From assembly GCA_039810585.1 (NCBI GenBank), contig JBDHXF010000006.1, positions 32,188-96,187 on the forward strand: a stretch of 64,000 bases of DNA. The letters run 5' to 3'. Positions 1-6,981 of this stretch are shown here, piece by piece. The notes under the pieces were generated by a model that was not told where the DNA came from, ran no database searches, and saw nothing but the letters and a program-made list of their open reading frames with translations. The translations under genes were made by a program, and so were the position numbers. How positions within the stretch are numbered: the first letter of the stretch is position 1; each line of letters starts with the position of its first letter. The stretch comes from JBBATK01 sp039810585 (GTDB lineage Bacteria > Bacteroidota > Ignavibacteria > Kapaibacteriales > NICIL-2).

Positions 1-229
1 GACCGCCCCAAAAGATCCCGATGGTCATGAAGCTCAGGAAGTAGGCCAGGAGTTTGGGTGTGAGTGCGCACAGAGCGGTGATGAGATCAGACTCGCTGTG
101 AATGAGACTGCTGACCGGGACTTTTATATCGAGGATAAGCAAGGTGAGTGCGATGGCAAAAACGCCATCGCTGAGTGCCTCCATGCGCTGCACTCTCTGA
201 CCTGCCAGTGAATTGTATGATTGCGCCAT
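1..229 (-). CDS. TMEM175-family (DUF1211) potassium channel, 3' part outside window
   Basis: Reading the minus strand from the ATG at 229 gives 76 codons open to the window edge. The N-terminus has the TMEM175 signature RMEALSDGVFAIALTLLILD followed by KVP, in which the FSDGVFAIA-like first helix lines the pore in this family; a second hydrophobic segment (LLAYFLSFMTIGIFWGG) starts before the edge. Bacterial TMEM175 proteins are K+ leak channels of the inner membrane, about 200 residues, six helices per subunit. An AGG lies eight bases before the ATG. The family call rests on the motif alone because about two thirds of the protein is missing. It is not obviously connected with the flagellar genes beside it. 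Confidence 0.75.
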   Translation of the reverse strand, partial: MAQSYNSLAGQRVQRMEALSDGVFAIALTLLILDIKVPVSSLIHSESDLITALCALTPKLLAYFLSFMTIGIFWGG

Positions 230-564
230 GAGCCGTACCTGAGTGAGGACGGAAAAATAGGACGTGTTGACAAAGGGCGGGGTATAAAAAAGATCTGCCA
301 CCCGCAGCGTACATCATCCTTAATGTGACACCGTGGTGGCAGAGCGTTCGAGCATTTTCCGGAGAAGTGTTGCGTAGGGGGCGTCACTTCTCGTTTGTAC
401 CAACAAAATTCCTGGCTGTAGAGTGATTTTCAAAGGCATCCGGTGTGCATCACTCGGGATGTGCGCAGGGTCCTCCACTTCCCTGCGTTCACGACGAGCT
501 GCCGGCCGTAGCCTGTGGTGTTATCGACTGCTCAGCGAATGATTATCGCGGAGCTATCGGTTTA
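230..564. other. Intergenic, no gene seen
   Basis: No reading frame with protein-like composition on either strand, no tRNA and no hairpin followed by a T-run. It separates the end of flgE from the start of the TMEM175 gene, both read leftward, so it must hold the promoter of the latter, which I cannot pinpoint. Confidence 0.5.
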
Positions 565-1890
565 TTATCGCTTGAGTGAGTTGATTTCTTGCAAGAACTG
601 ATCGCTGATGGTGATGGTTCTTGAGGCGGCTTCGAAAGCACGTTGGGTAGAAATCAAATCGGTGAATTGCGTGGTTAAGTCGACGTTAGAATCTTCAAGA
701 GCGCCACCTTCAATTTTTACGCTGGAGAAGATATCGCTGGCGGTACCAATGTTGGGCAGACCGCTATTGGGCGACACGCTGAAGAGAGAATCGCCTTGCT
801 TCGTCAAACCGCTAGGGTTCGTGAATTTGGCAACGGCAATTTGTCCGAGTACTTCTGTTTGACTGTTGGTAAATCCACCAAAGATGCGACCGGTTGAATC
901 GACGCTCAGGCTCGAGAGATTTCCTGCAGCATAGCCGTCTTGGCTTACCAAGTTCACGGAGCTTTGACCGGCAAATTGAGTAATACCGTTCAGCAGGTTG
1001 CCGGATTGCGCGAGTTCGATGGTAACGTCCTTTGTCGGATCGAAGGGTGTTCCGGAACCCAGAGCAGTATTCAAATCGGTTGCTTTGATATCGAAGCTCA
1101 ACGGTGTGCTTAAGGATCCGTCGGGATTAAAGGTGACTGTAGCAGCCGATGCAGGAAGTGTAACGTTTTGTCCGTCCACCGTGCCGGTGATGGCGTATTC
1201 GTTAGCGGTGGCTGACTTGGTGAAGGTCAGATTCATCACGTGTGAGATACCAATGTTGTCGTACACCGACACAGAGGTTTGGGCGGTTTCACCGGTTTGC
1301 AACGATGCATTTAAGTTGCCGGCCATTTGGACGTTTTGAGTTTGGCGAGGACTGGACTTCACGTTCGGGCTGATCACCACGTTGGTGAGGTTACGATCCA
1401 GAACGTTGGTTCCTGAAGAGTCCTTCACAATCTTTCCGGTTGCGTCCACTTTATCGTTGTATCCTTGAACAAAGGCACCGCTCACGCTATCAACAAGATT
1501 TCCGTTCTTATCGAGCGAGAAATTGCCGGCGCGGGAGTAGAGTTGTGTTCCGTTACTGGAGAGAGCAAAGAAGCCATCGCCTGCAATGGCAACGTCCAGC
1601 GCGCGGTTTGTGGTACGGATACTTCCCTGACTAAAATCCGTGCGTACAGCACCCATGCGTACACCCAAGCCAATTTGCAAGGGGTCCACACCACCGGTTC
1701 CACCCTGGGCAATGTTCGACGGTCCTACACCAAGGTTCATCACCTGGGAGAGCTGGTCGACGAATGTGGCTTCGCTGGCTTTGTAGCCAACGGTATTGAC
1801 ATTCGCGATGTTATTGGAAATCACATCCAGACGTTGCTGGTGTGCCTGAAGGGAAGTGGTTCCCGTCGTGAGTGAACGGATCAAAGCCAT
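565..1890 (-). CDS. flgE: Flagellar hook protein FlgE
   Basis: Structural protein of the flagellar hook, the universal joint between rod and filament, exported by the flagellar type III apparatus. The N-terminus (LTTGTTSLQAHQQRLDVISN, then NIANVNTVGYKAS) is the rod/hook signature ANNxANxxTxGYK, and the C-terminus (FEAASRTITISDQFLQEINS) is the matching coiled-coil end. About 441 residues, normal for FlgE. A frame extends 13 codons further upstream, but the ATG at 1890 gives the family start MALIRSL and has a GAGGG box four to five bases ahead. It follows the TIGR02530 gene after a long structured gap; no flgD, fliK or other flagellar gene is in the window, so the hook gene appears detached from the main flagellar cluster. 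Confidence 0.93.
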   Translation of the reverse strand: MALIRSLTTGTTSLQAHQQRLDVISNNIANVNTVGYKASEATFVDQLSQVMNLGVGPSNIAQGGTGGVDPLQIGLGVRMGAVRTDFSQGSIRTTNRALDVAIAGDGFFALSSNGTQLYSRAGNFSLDKNGNLVDSVSGAFVQGYNDKVDATGKIVKDSSGTNVLDRNLTNVVISPNVKSSPRQTQNVQMAGNLNASLQTGETAQTSVSVYDNIGISHVMNLTFTKSATANEYAITGTVDGQNVTLPASAATVTFNPDGSLSTPLSFDIKATDLNTALGSGTPFDPTKDVTIELAQSGNLLNGITQFAGQSSVNLVSQDGYAAGNLSSLSVDSTGRIFGGFTNSQTEVLGQIAVAKFTNPSGLTKQGDSLFSVSPNSGLPNIGTASDIFSSVKIEGGALEDSNVDLTTQFTDLISTQRAFEAASRTITISDQFLQEINSLKR

Positions 1891-2145
1891 AAAAGACCCT
1901 CGAGAAATAGTGGAGAATACATTGACCAACCGTTGTGACAGCCGTCGGTGCTGGATTTCAATTCGTATGCGCGCAGCGCATCCGTATTATTAATCTCCTG
2001 CATCATGTGTGCTGTCGGGTGGTTAAGGGAGAGCTTTCGTCAGTCGGTCGGAAAGCTACTCTAGAGGAGGGTCTCCTGCCGGCCGATTGTGTAATCGACC
2101 GGACGAGGTCCAACCCAAGTTTTGCCACTGCTCTAACCACAAAGC
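1891..2145 (-). other. Structured intercistronic leader of flgE
   Basis: 255 bases between the TIGR02530 gene and flgE, unusually long for this gene pair. It can form several hairpins: 2032-2057 (AGCTTTC/GAAAGCT), about 2066-2077 (GGAG/CTCC) and 2079-2102 (CCGGCCGATT pairing with AATCGACCGG, one mismatch). No T-run follows any of them on the minus strand, so they are not simple terminators. At 1955-1980 lies a copy of a short GC-palindrome plus ACGAATTGAAAT repeat. It could be a 5' leader regulating hook translation; nothing proves this. Confidence 0.35.
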
Positions 2146-2526
2146 TTAGGCAACAACTGCTGAATCGATGTTCGTGAACACATTGTTCTGTGTCTGTTCG
2201 CCTTTCATCGCGGTAATCACCGTGCGATTGCGAACACTAACGATGAATGCCATATCCCGGAGCATGACCAGGGAATCCTGAGCGCCTTTGTCGCCCGCTT
2301 TCGTCACCGCCGACTCCAAACGCTTCATATCATCTGAACTGAGCGTGATATCACGACTGTTCAAACGTGCCTGCGCATGATTGGAAAACTTGAGGCCTTC
2401 CAGCTCAGTGTGCAGAATGTCAGCAAAGGGAGTTGAGGGAGTGGACGAGATCTGGGCCGGCGTTGATCTGAGTTGATCAACCCCGCCTAGCGGTACGAAG
2501 GGAAGGTTTATGCCTTGGAGTTCCAT
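2146..2526 (-). CDS. TIGR02530-family flagellar operon protein
   Basis: 126 residues from the ATG at 2526, which has AAGGA about ten bases upstream; the longer frame adds 24 residues of non-conserved sequence. The C-terminal two thirds (FSNHAQARLNSRDITLSSDD, then a helical stretch and SLVMLRDMAFIVSVRNRTVI) fits the TIGR02530 family of small cytoplasmic proteins encoded just before flgE in many flagellar operons. Biochemical role unknown; the conserved gene order suggests it helps hook assembly or export. Here it precedes flgE on the same strand, as in the family, which supports both calls. Confidence 0.8.
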   Translation of the reverse strand: MELQGINLPFVPLGGVDQLRSTPAQISSTPSTPFADILHTELEGLKFSNHAQARLNSRDITLSSDDMKRLESAVTKAGDKGAQDSLVMLRDMAFIVSVRNRTVITAMKGEQTQNNVFTNIDSAVVA

Positions 2527-2731
2527 ACGTCGTTCATTCCTTGAATTGCTCCTGTCATCCTTGACATGGATTGGCGCATCGTGACACGAAGCGCTCAACA
2601 GAGAGAGTTATCGGACAGGCTTGTCCACACTTGAGAAAAATATTTCATAGTCCCTCAGATCAGATGTGCCCTACTTGCAGCTGCAGCCTCCTTGCCCTTC
2701 CGAATCGCTTTCGCAAGCCTGAGGCACCTGT

Positions 2732-2769
2732 AAAAAAAGCAACAGCCGGAACGTGGCGGTTCCGGCTGT
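2732..2769 (-). terminator. Rho-independent terminator after the Cys-rich chemoreceptor gene
   Basis: Perfect 11-bp stem (ACAGCCGGAAC at 2742-2752 with GTTCCGGCTGT at 2759-2769), six-base loop, and on the minus strand a run of seven T (2732-2738) three bases after the stem. Placed about 50 bases past the stop of the receptor gene at 2819. Confidence 0.85.
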
Positions 2770-2818
2770 CTTTGGAGTGTGGAGCTCGTGCGCATGTGCG
2801 CTTTGTGTTTTTCGTCTG

Positions 2819-5110
2819 TTAGGCAGCGTACTGCGTGTGGCTGTGTTTGCTTTGCGCAGTGGCCATGCCCTTGTCGGGGGCAATAACGGGACGATGTCCT
2901 GCGTTTGTGCCTTCGTCGTGCAGTCGGAAGTGCGACACCAGATTATGCAAATTCTCGGTCAGCCTGTTCAAGTCGTCCGCTGCATGGGCAATCTGATCGG
3001 TGCCGCTAGCAGTTTGGGTCGTTACCTCACTGATAGCCTGAATACTGCGGCTAATGGTTTCACTGGCGCTGGACTGCTGTTCGCTGGCCACGGCGATCTG
3101 GGTGATCATCGTGGTTACATTCTGCACCGCATCCGAGATGCTGGCAAATGCTGTCCGCGCCTGATCCGTCAGGTGAATCCCCTTGTCCACTTCGCTCGTT
3201 CCGGCTTCCATCGACGAGATCGCGTTTTCCGTTTCTGTCTGAATTCTTGAAATCATGGTCGAGATTTCCTTGGTTGCTTTCGTAGTGCGTTCGGCTAGTT
3301 TTCGCACCTCATCAGCCACCACCGCGAATCCTCGGCCTTGCTCGCCTGCTCGTGCAGCTTCAATAGCCGCATTCAACGCCAGCAAGTTTGTTTGATCGGC
3401 GATGTCGTTGATCACGGTGATAATCTCACCGATTTGTGAGCTGCTCTCGCCCAAAACTTTCACTGTCTGGGCGGAGTCGTGAACCACGTTGGCAATTCGC
3501 TTCATTCCTTCCACCGCCTCGATGATCGACTGAACGCCATGATCAGCGGTTTCTCGTGCCATTTCTGCACTCTGCGCCGTGTCACGTGCGTTATTGGAAT
3601 TTTCGATGATGGTTTTGGTCATCTCTTCCACCGCACTGGCAACGTCGTTCGTTTGCATGGTCAACTCATGCTGACCCGCGGCCATTTCTTCAGTCGACGA
3701 GCTGATTTGTGACGATGCGCTGGCTGTTGCTTCCACGGCATTTTGTACGCCTTCAATGACGTCACGGAGTTTTACCACCGAATCGTTAAAGCCGCGACAG
3801 AGCTCGGCCACCACCGCATCGCCCTCTTCCGATACCTGAACATTCAGGTTACCTGCGGAGCGCTCTTCCATGGCTACCAAGACCATGGAAACGGATTGAC
3901 GAAGGTATTCGGTGTACTTTTCAGATTCAATCTTGAGGGCTTGTGCTTCTTCGGCAAAGGCCTGGGCTTTTTGCCGCTCCTGCTCATTCGCCACCTGCGA
4001 TTCCTGAATCTTATCAACCATGGCGTTGAAACCCACACCGAGTTTTCCAAGATCATCGTTCGATACCACCGTAACGCGTGTATCAAGGTATCCTTCTTGA
4101 ACCTGGTTCAAGGCATCGCCCAATTCGCGTACCCGTTGAACGATGTAGGAAGCAATGCGACGACTCAATACTACCGGGAGGATAAGTAGGAAGAGCGCTA
4201 ACAGGACGCTTCGAATACGATCGTGCGAGAATCCGGTAGCACGACTATCCAGCAACGCATGGAGTTGATCGAGCGAGGCCTGAGCAAGACTAGCGTTTCG
4301 AGTATAGGCTGCGTCCAACTCGGATTGCAATCCACGAACGATAGCCCGAGCGGAATCACCCTTGCTATTACCGATGTGCTCTAAGTCTGCCAGAGAACGA
4401 AATGAACTGAGCGCCGGAGCAATCGATGCTTCCAGATTTTTCTTTACATCGCCGCTCGCATTCTTAGTCATCGAAGTTTGCAGATCGGATTCCATCACAC
4501 CGCAGACGTCTTCGATGCGAGCGCAAGTGACGGTTAAGCGAGTGAATGCTTCGGGTCCTCCATTCGTGCAACAGTACTGCAGATCCTGCAGCAATTTTGC
4601 TTGGAGTATAGCCATGTCCTGACTCCTAACACAACAGGCATCCATCAAGTAGTATGAATCCAGATCGGGGTCAAGGGTTAGGTTAGAGTTGTCTGCCACG
4701 GTAGAGATCACATCACGCGTGGCACGTTGCAGATCAGCAGCTTTAACGGCGTCACTTCCCGATCCGCATGCTTGCACAGAGGATTCAAGAGACGAGATTT
4801 TACTGTCGATTTCGAGTGTCTGACAATTGTCCTTTTGCGCCTTCAAATCACTCAGAGCTTTTGCCACCACCGCCTGATCCATGCAAGCGAACTCCGATCC
4901 AGCTTTCGACGACTCAATCATGAGCGCCGTAAGAGGCTTCAGGACTTCTGTACCCGCTTGCTCTTTGGAAGCAAACTGAATGCCCTCGTTACGAACGGTA
5001 ACGAAGAAGTACATCAGGACAAGAATAACCACACTGAATCCAATGGTGGTCACCAATAGTTTCTGCTCGATGCTTCCCTTACGGAGATACATCTCAATCT
5101 TCTCTTTCAT
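2819..5110 (-). CDS. Methyl-accepting chemotaxis protein with Cys-rich periplasmic domain
   Basis: Inner-membrane chemoreceptor of about 763 residues. Order: short cytoplasmic tail, TM1 (about 17-41), helical periplasmic domain (about 42-298), TM2 (about 299-317), HAMP and a second HAMP-like unit, then the signalling coiled-coil whose hairpin tip reads DQTNLLALNAAIEAARAGEQ followed by GRGFAVVADEVRKLA, the CheA/CheW contact. The sensor part contains NSNLTLDPDLDSYYLMD, known from four-helix-type sensors, and at least nine cysteines (FAC, DNC, QAC, DACC, YCC, VTC, DVC), which is unusual. No CheR-tethering pentapeptide at the C-terminus. Start: ATG at 5110 has no clear ribosome site; ATG at 5092 with AGAGAAG before it is an alternative. 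The ligand cannot be read from sequence. Confidence 0.92.
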   Translation of the reverse strand: MKEKIEMYLRKGSIEQKLLVTTIGFSVVILVLMYFFVTVRNEGIQFASKEQAGTEVLKPLTALMIESSKAGSEFACMDQAVVAKALSDLKAQKDNCQTLEIDSKISSLESSVQACGSGSDAVKAADLQRATRDVISTVADNSNLTLDPDLDSYYLMDACCVRSQDMAILQAKLLQDLQYCCTNGGPEAFTRLTVTCARIEDVCGVMESDLQTSMTKNASGDVKKNLEASIAPALSSFRSLADLEHIGNSKGDSARAIVRGLQSELDAAYTRNASLAQASLDQLHALLDSRATGFSHDRIRSVLLALFLLILPVVLSRRIASYIVQRVRELGDALNQVQEGYLDTRVTVVSNDDLGKLGVGFNAMVDKIQESQVANEQERQKAQAFAEEAQALKIESEKYTEYLRQSVSMVLVAMEERSAGNLNVQVSEEGDAVVAELCRGFNDSVVKLRDVIEGVQNAVEATASASSQISSSTEEMAAGQHELTMQTNDVASAVEEMTKTIIENSNNARDTAQSAEMARETADHGVQSIIEAVEGMKRIANVVHDSAQTVKVLGESSSQIGEIITVINDIADQTNLLALNAAIEAARAGEQGRGFAVVADEVRKLAERTTKATKEISTMISRIQTETENAISSMEAGTSEVDKGIHLTDQARTAFASISDAVQNVTTMITQIAVASEQQSSASETISRSIQAISEVTTQTASGTDQIAHAADDLNRLTENLHNLVSHFRLHDEGTNAGHRPVIAPDKGMATAQSKHSHTQYAA

Positions 5111-5205
5111 TGATCTAAATCGGAATATCGTTGTTGAAAAATGTTCATGTACCACAGGGTAGCGCAAGGCGCTTATCGCTGCCTTAGGTCACAACTCGAG
5201 ACAGA

Positions 5206-6309
5206 CTAGAAGGAAACGCCGAGGCTGAATATTCCTTCAAGGCGGCTGTGCGAGTTTGTGCCATTGCTGTTTTCAAACATGGCATCGACCATAGAGTCGT
5301 GCATGCTGCGCGCTTCACAGCGTACGTACGCGTTTTCGACGGGACGGTATTCCAATCCCAGCGTGGCTGCTTGAGCTATCATCTTCGTCGATCCGCTCAA
5401 CACACCATCGGCATCATGGAAGAACTCAGCACGACCACTCACGAATAGTCCTGAATTGATTTCGTAACGCAGCGATGCAAACGCGCCATACACCATCGAC
5501 ATAGAAGCTGCGTCTTCGCTAATTTTTTGCATTCCTTGGTCGGCCGTAATCTTCAGTTTCAACGCATCGCTGAGGCTGGTATTGAAGACCAGGTTGTTGC
5601 ACACACGCATGAGCGACGGAGAGCCGGCGGGTTGCTCGTTGCCTGCTATTCCGTTTAAAGCCAGAGTCGAAGAAGGGCTCAGCTTGTAGCTGATGCCCCA
5701 GCCAATTGATTTCTGTTCGTTATTATCCGTAAATCGATTGTATCCGTTCAGGGCGTGTAGGCTCACGCTCACGTCGCTCGTGGCATCCCAGCTCAAACGC
5801 ACTCCACTCTGAAAAATGGGTTCGAACTGTGTAATGAGAGCCACACTTGCCAACCAGTTATCGCGAGGCGTAATGGCCTCACCACCAATGTGTGTGAGGA
5901 AGTAGCCGGCATCGATCCACAGACCCTCATGCAAACGCAATCCGGCATAGGCTTCCTGAATGCGATTGCTTGGTGTGAGAATATCCTCACCCGTTGCCAC
6001 CCAATCATATTGTGCAATGTCGCCGTACTGCAATGTGATTTTTGCATGGTATCGTTCAGCATCCGCAACGGCACTCATTTGCACTATGTTGAGTGCAAAT
6101 TTGTCCTTCGCAATGTTCAACGGGTTGGTAGCAAATCTGTTCTGCGCCGCCCGCGCATCGTTATCCATGGCGTAGTAGCTATCGATATAGCCATTGAACT
6201 TTAACGACACAGCCGCCGCACTATCGGCACCTGCGCTTGTTGCCGTGTTTTGAGCATACACTGCCGAGCTTAAGATGAGAGTCGATACCAAAACGACAAT
6301 CGCTTTCAT
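5206..6309 (-). CDS. BBP2-type outer-membrane beta-barrel porin
   Basis: 367 residues with a clean signal peptide (MKAIVVLVSTLILSSAVYAQ) and a C-terminal aromatic residue (SLGVSF) typical of barrel proteins. The region after the signal (LKFNGYIDSYYAMD, then RFATNPLN and KFALNIVQMS) and the segment EAYAGLRLHEGLWIDAGYF resemble the putative beta-barrel porin-2 / OmpL-like family. Alternating strands continue to the end. Probable diffusion channel of the outer membrane; substrate unknown. AAGGAAG precedes the ATG. It sits between two chemoreceptor genes, so it may be co-transcribed with either, though the chemoreceptor upstream ends in its own terminator. Confidence 0.75.
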   Translation of the reverse strand: MKAIVVLVSTLILSSAVYAQNTATSAGADSAAAVSLKFNGYIDSYYAMDNDARAAQNRFATNPLNIAKDKFALNIVQMSAVADAERYHAKITLQYGDIAQYDWVATGEDILTPSNRIQEAYAGLRLHEGLWIDAGYFLTHIGGEAITPRDNWLASVALITQFEPIFQSGVRLSWDATSDVSVSLHALNGYNRFTDNNEQKSIGWGISYKLSPSSTLALNGIAGNEQPAGSPSLMRVCNNLVFNTSLSDALKLKITADQGMQKISEDAASMSMVYGAFASLRYEINSGLFVSGRAEFFHDADGVLSGSTKMIAQAATLGLEYRPVENAYVRCEARSMHDSMVDAMFENSNGTNSHSRLEGIFSLGVSF

Positions 6310-6509
6310 AATCTTCCTTCGATTGGTGAAAAGTCAAACAACCAAGACAGAGAGTTCAGTCTTAAGTGTTGCGATGTTTGCGTAGTGATTATCGAATCAA
6401 AGAGCTCGAGCTGAAGGGTTTTTTAGAAGATAATTTCTACCGAAATTCTTTAATAAGCGAGGTCATGGTCTCGAAGAAGCGAAAGCTCACATGCCCTTGA
6501 CGCACACAC

Positions 6510-6611
6510 GTGAGCCACCCACTCGGCGATGCCGAGTGGGTGGCTCACTCTTTTTAGGCTTATCCACAAAACAGTGATTCGACTCAAATTTCGAGGGGTG
6601 TATTGGGGATA
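6510..6611. repeat. Dispersed intergenic repeat, hairpin plus DnaA-box copy 1
   Basis: Begins with a perfect 39-base palindrome (6510-6548: 18-bp arms starting GTGAGCCACCCACTCGGC, loop GAT), followed by TCTTTTTAGG and the exact nonamer TTATCCACA (6560-6568). The whole 102-base unit is repeated at 6747-6848. The hairpin followed by TTTTT could also act as a plus-strand terminator, although no plus-strand gene precedes it. Confidence 0.8.
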
Positions 6612-6746
6612 AAATTCTGGCTTGTGGAAAGTATTGAACGGATACGGATGTCCACACCTGGCACTCCGCTGACCATTTTGGAAGAAACGGGTTTTTCTTC
6701 GAGAATGACACGTATTCCAAAGGGACATCGCCTGGAGCCAGACGTG

Positions 6747-6848
6747 GTGAGCCACCCACTTGGCGAAGCCGAGTGGGTGGCTCACGCTTTTTAGGCTTAT
6801 GCACAAAACAGCGATTTCGCTCAAATTTCGACGTAGTAGATGGGGATA
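6747..6848. repeat. Dispersed intergenic repeat, hairpin plus near-DnaA-box copy 2
   Basis: Second copy of the unit at 6510-6611, same length and orientation. The 39-base palindrome (6747-6785) has one arm mismatch (CACTTGG for CACTCGG) and the nonamer reads TTATGCACA (6798-6806). The right-hand half of the same palindrome (GAGTGGGTGGCTCAC) recurs near 19587-19601 and 30480-30494. Confidence 0.8.
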
Positions 6849-6905
6849 TTAATTAGCCATGTGCAAACATTCACGATGATTTTGATGTCCAGATACCCAC
6901 AAATG

Positions 6906-6937
6906 AAAAACCGCTGCCTTGAAATCAAGACAGCGGT
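6906..6937 (-). terminator. Rho-independent terminator after the haem-type chemoreceptor gene
   Basis: Stem 6910-6922 with 6925-6937 (ACCGCTGcCTTGA / TCAAGaCAGCGGT, one mismatch) and a run of T on the minus strand at 6906-6910. Lies about 45 bases past the stop of the gene at 6982. Confidence 0.8.
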
Positions 6938-6981
6938 AAAGATGATCAGCAGCGCGAAGCGCGTTGGTAATGAGTCGTCGC

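Noticed and set aside
1891..2145. Cyclic-di-GMP riboswitch before flgE
   Set aside because: The conserved core of the GEMM class is not found; only generic hairpins.
6450..6824. Minus-strand frames across the twin hairpin repeats
   Set aside because: Composed of repeat-derived peptides (the hairpin translated twice); no start signal or homology.
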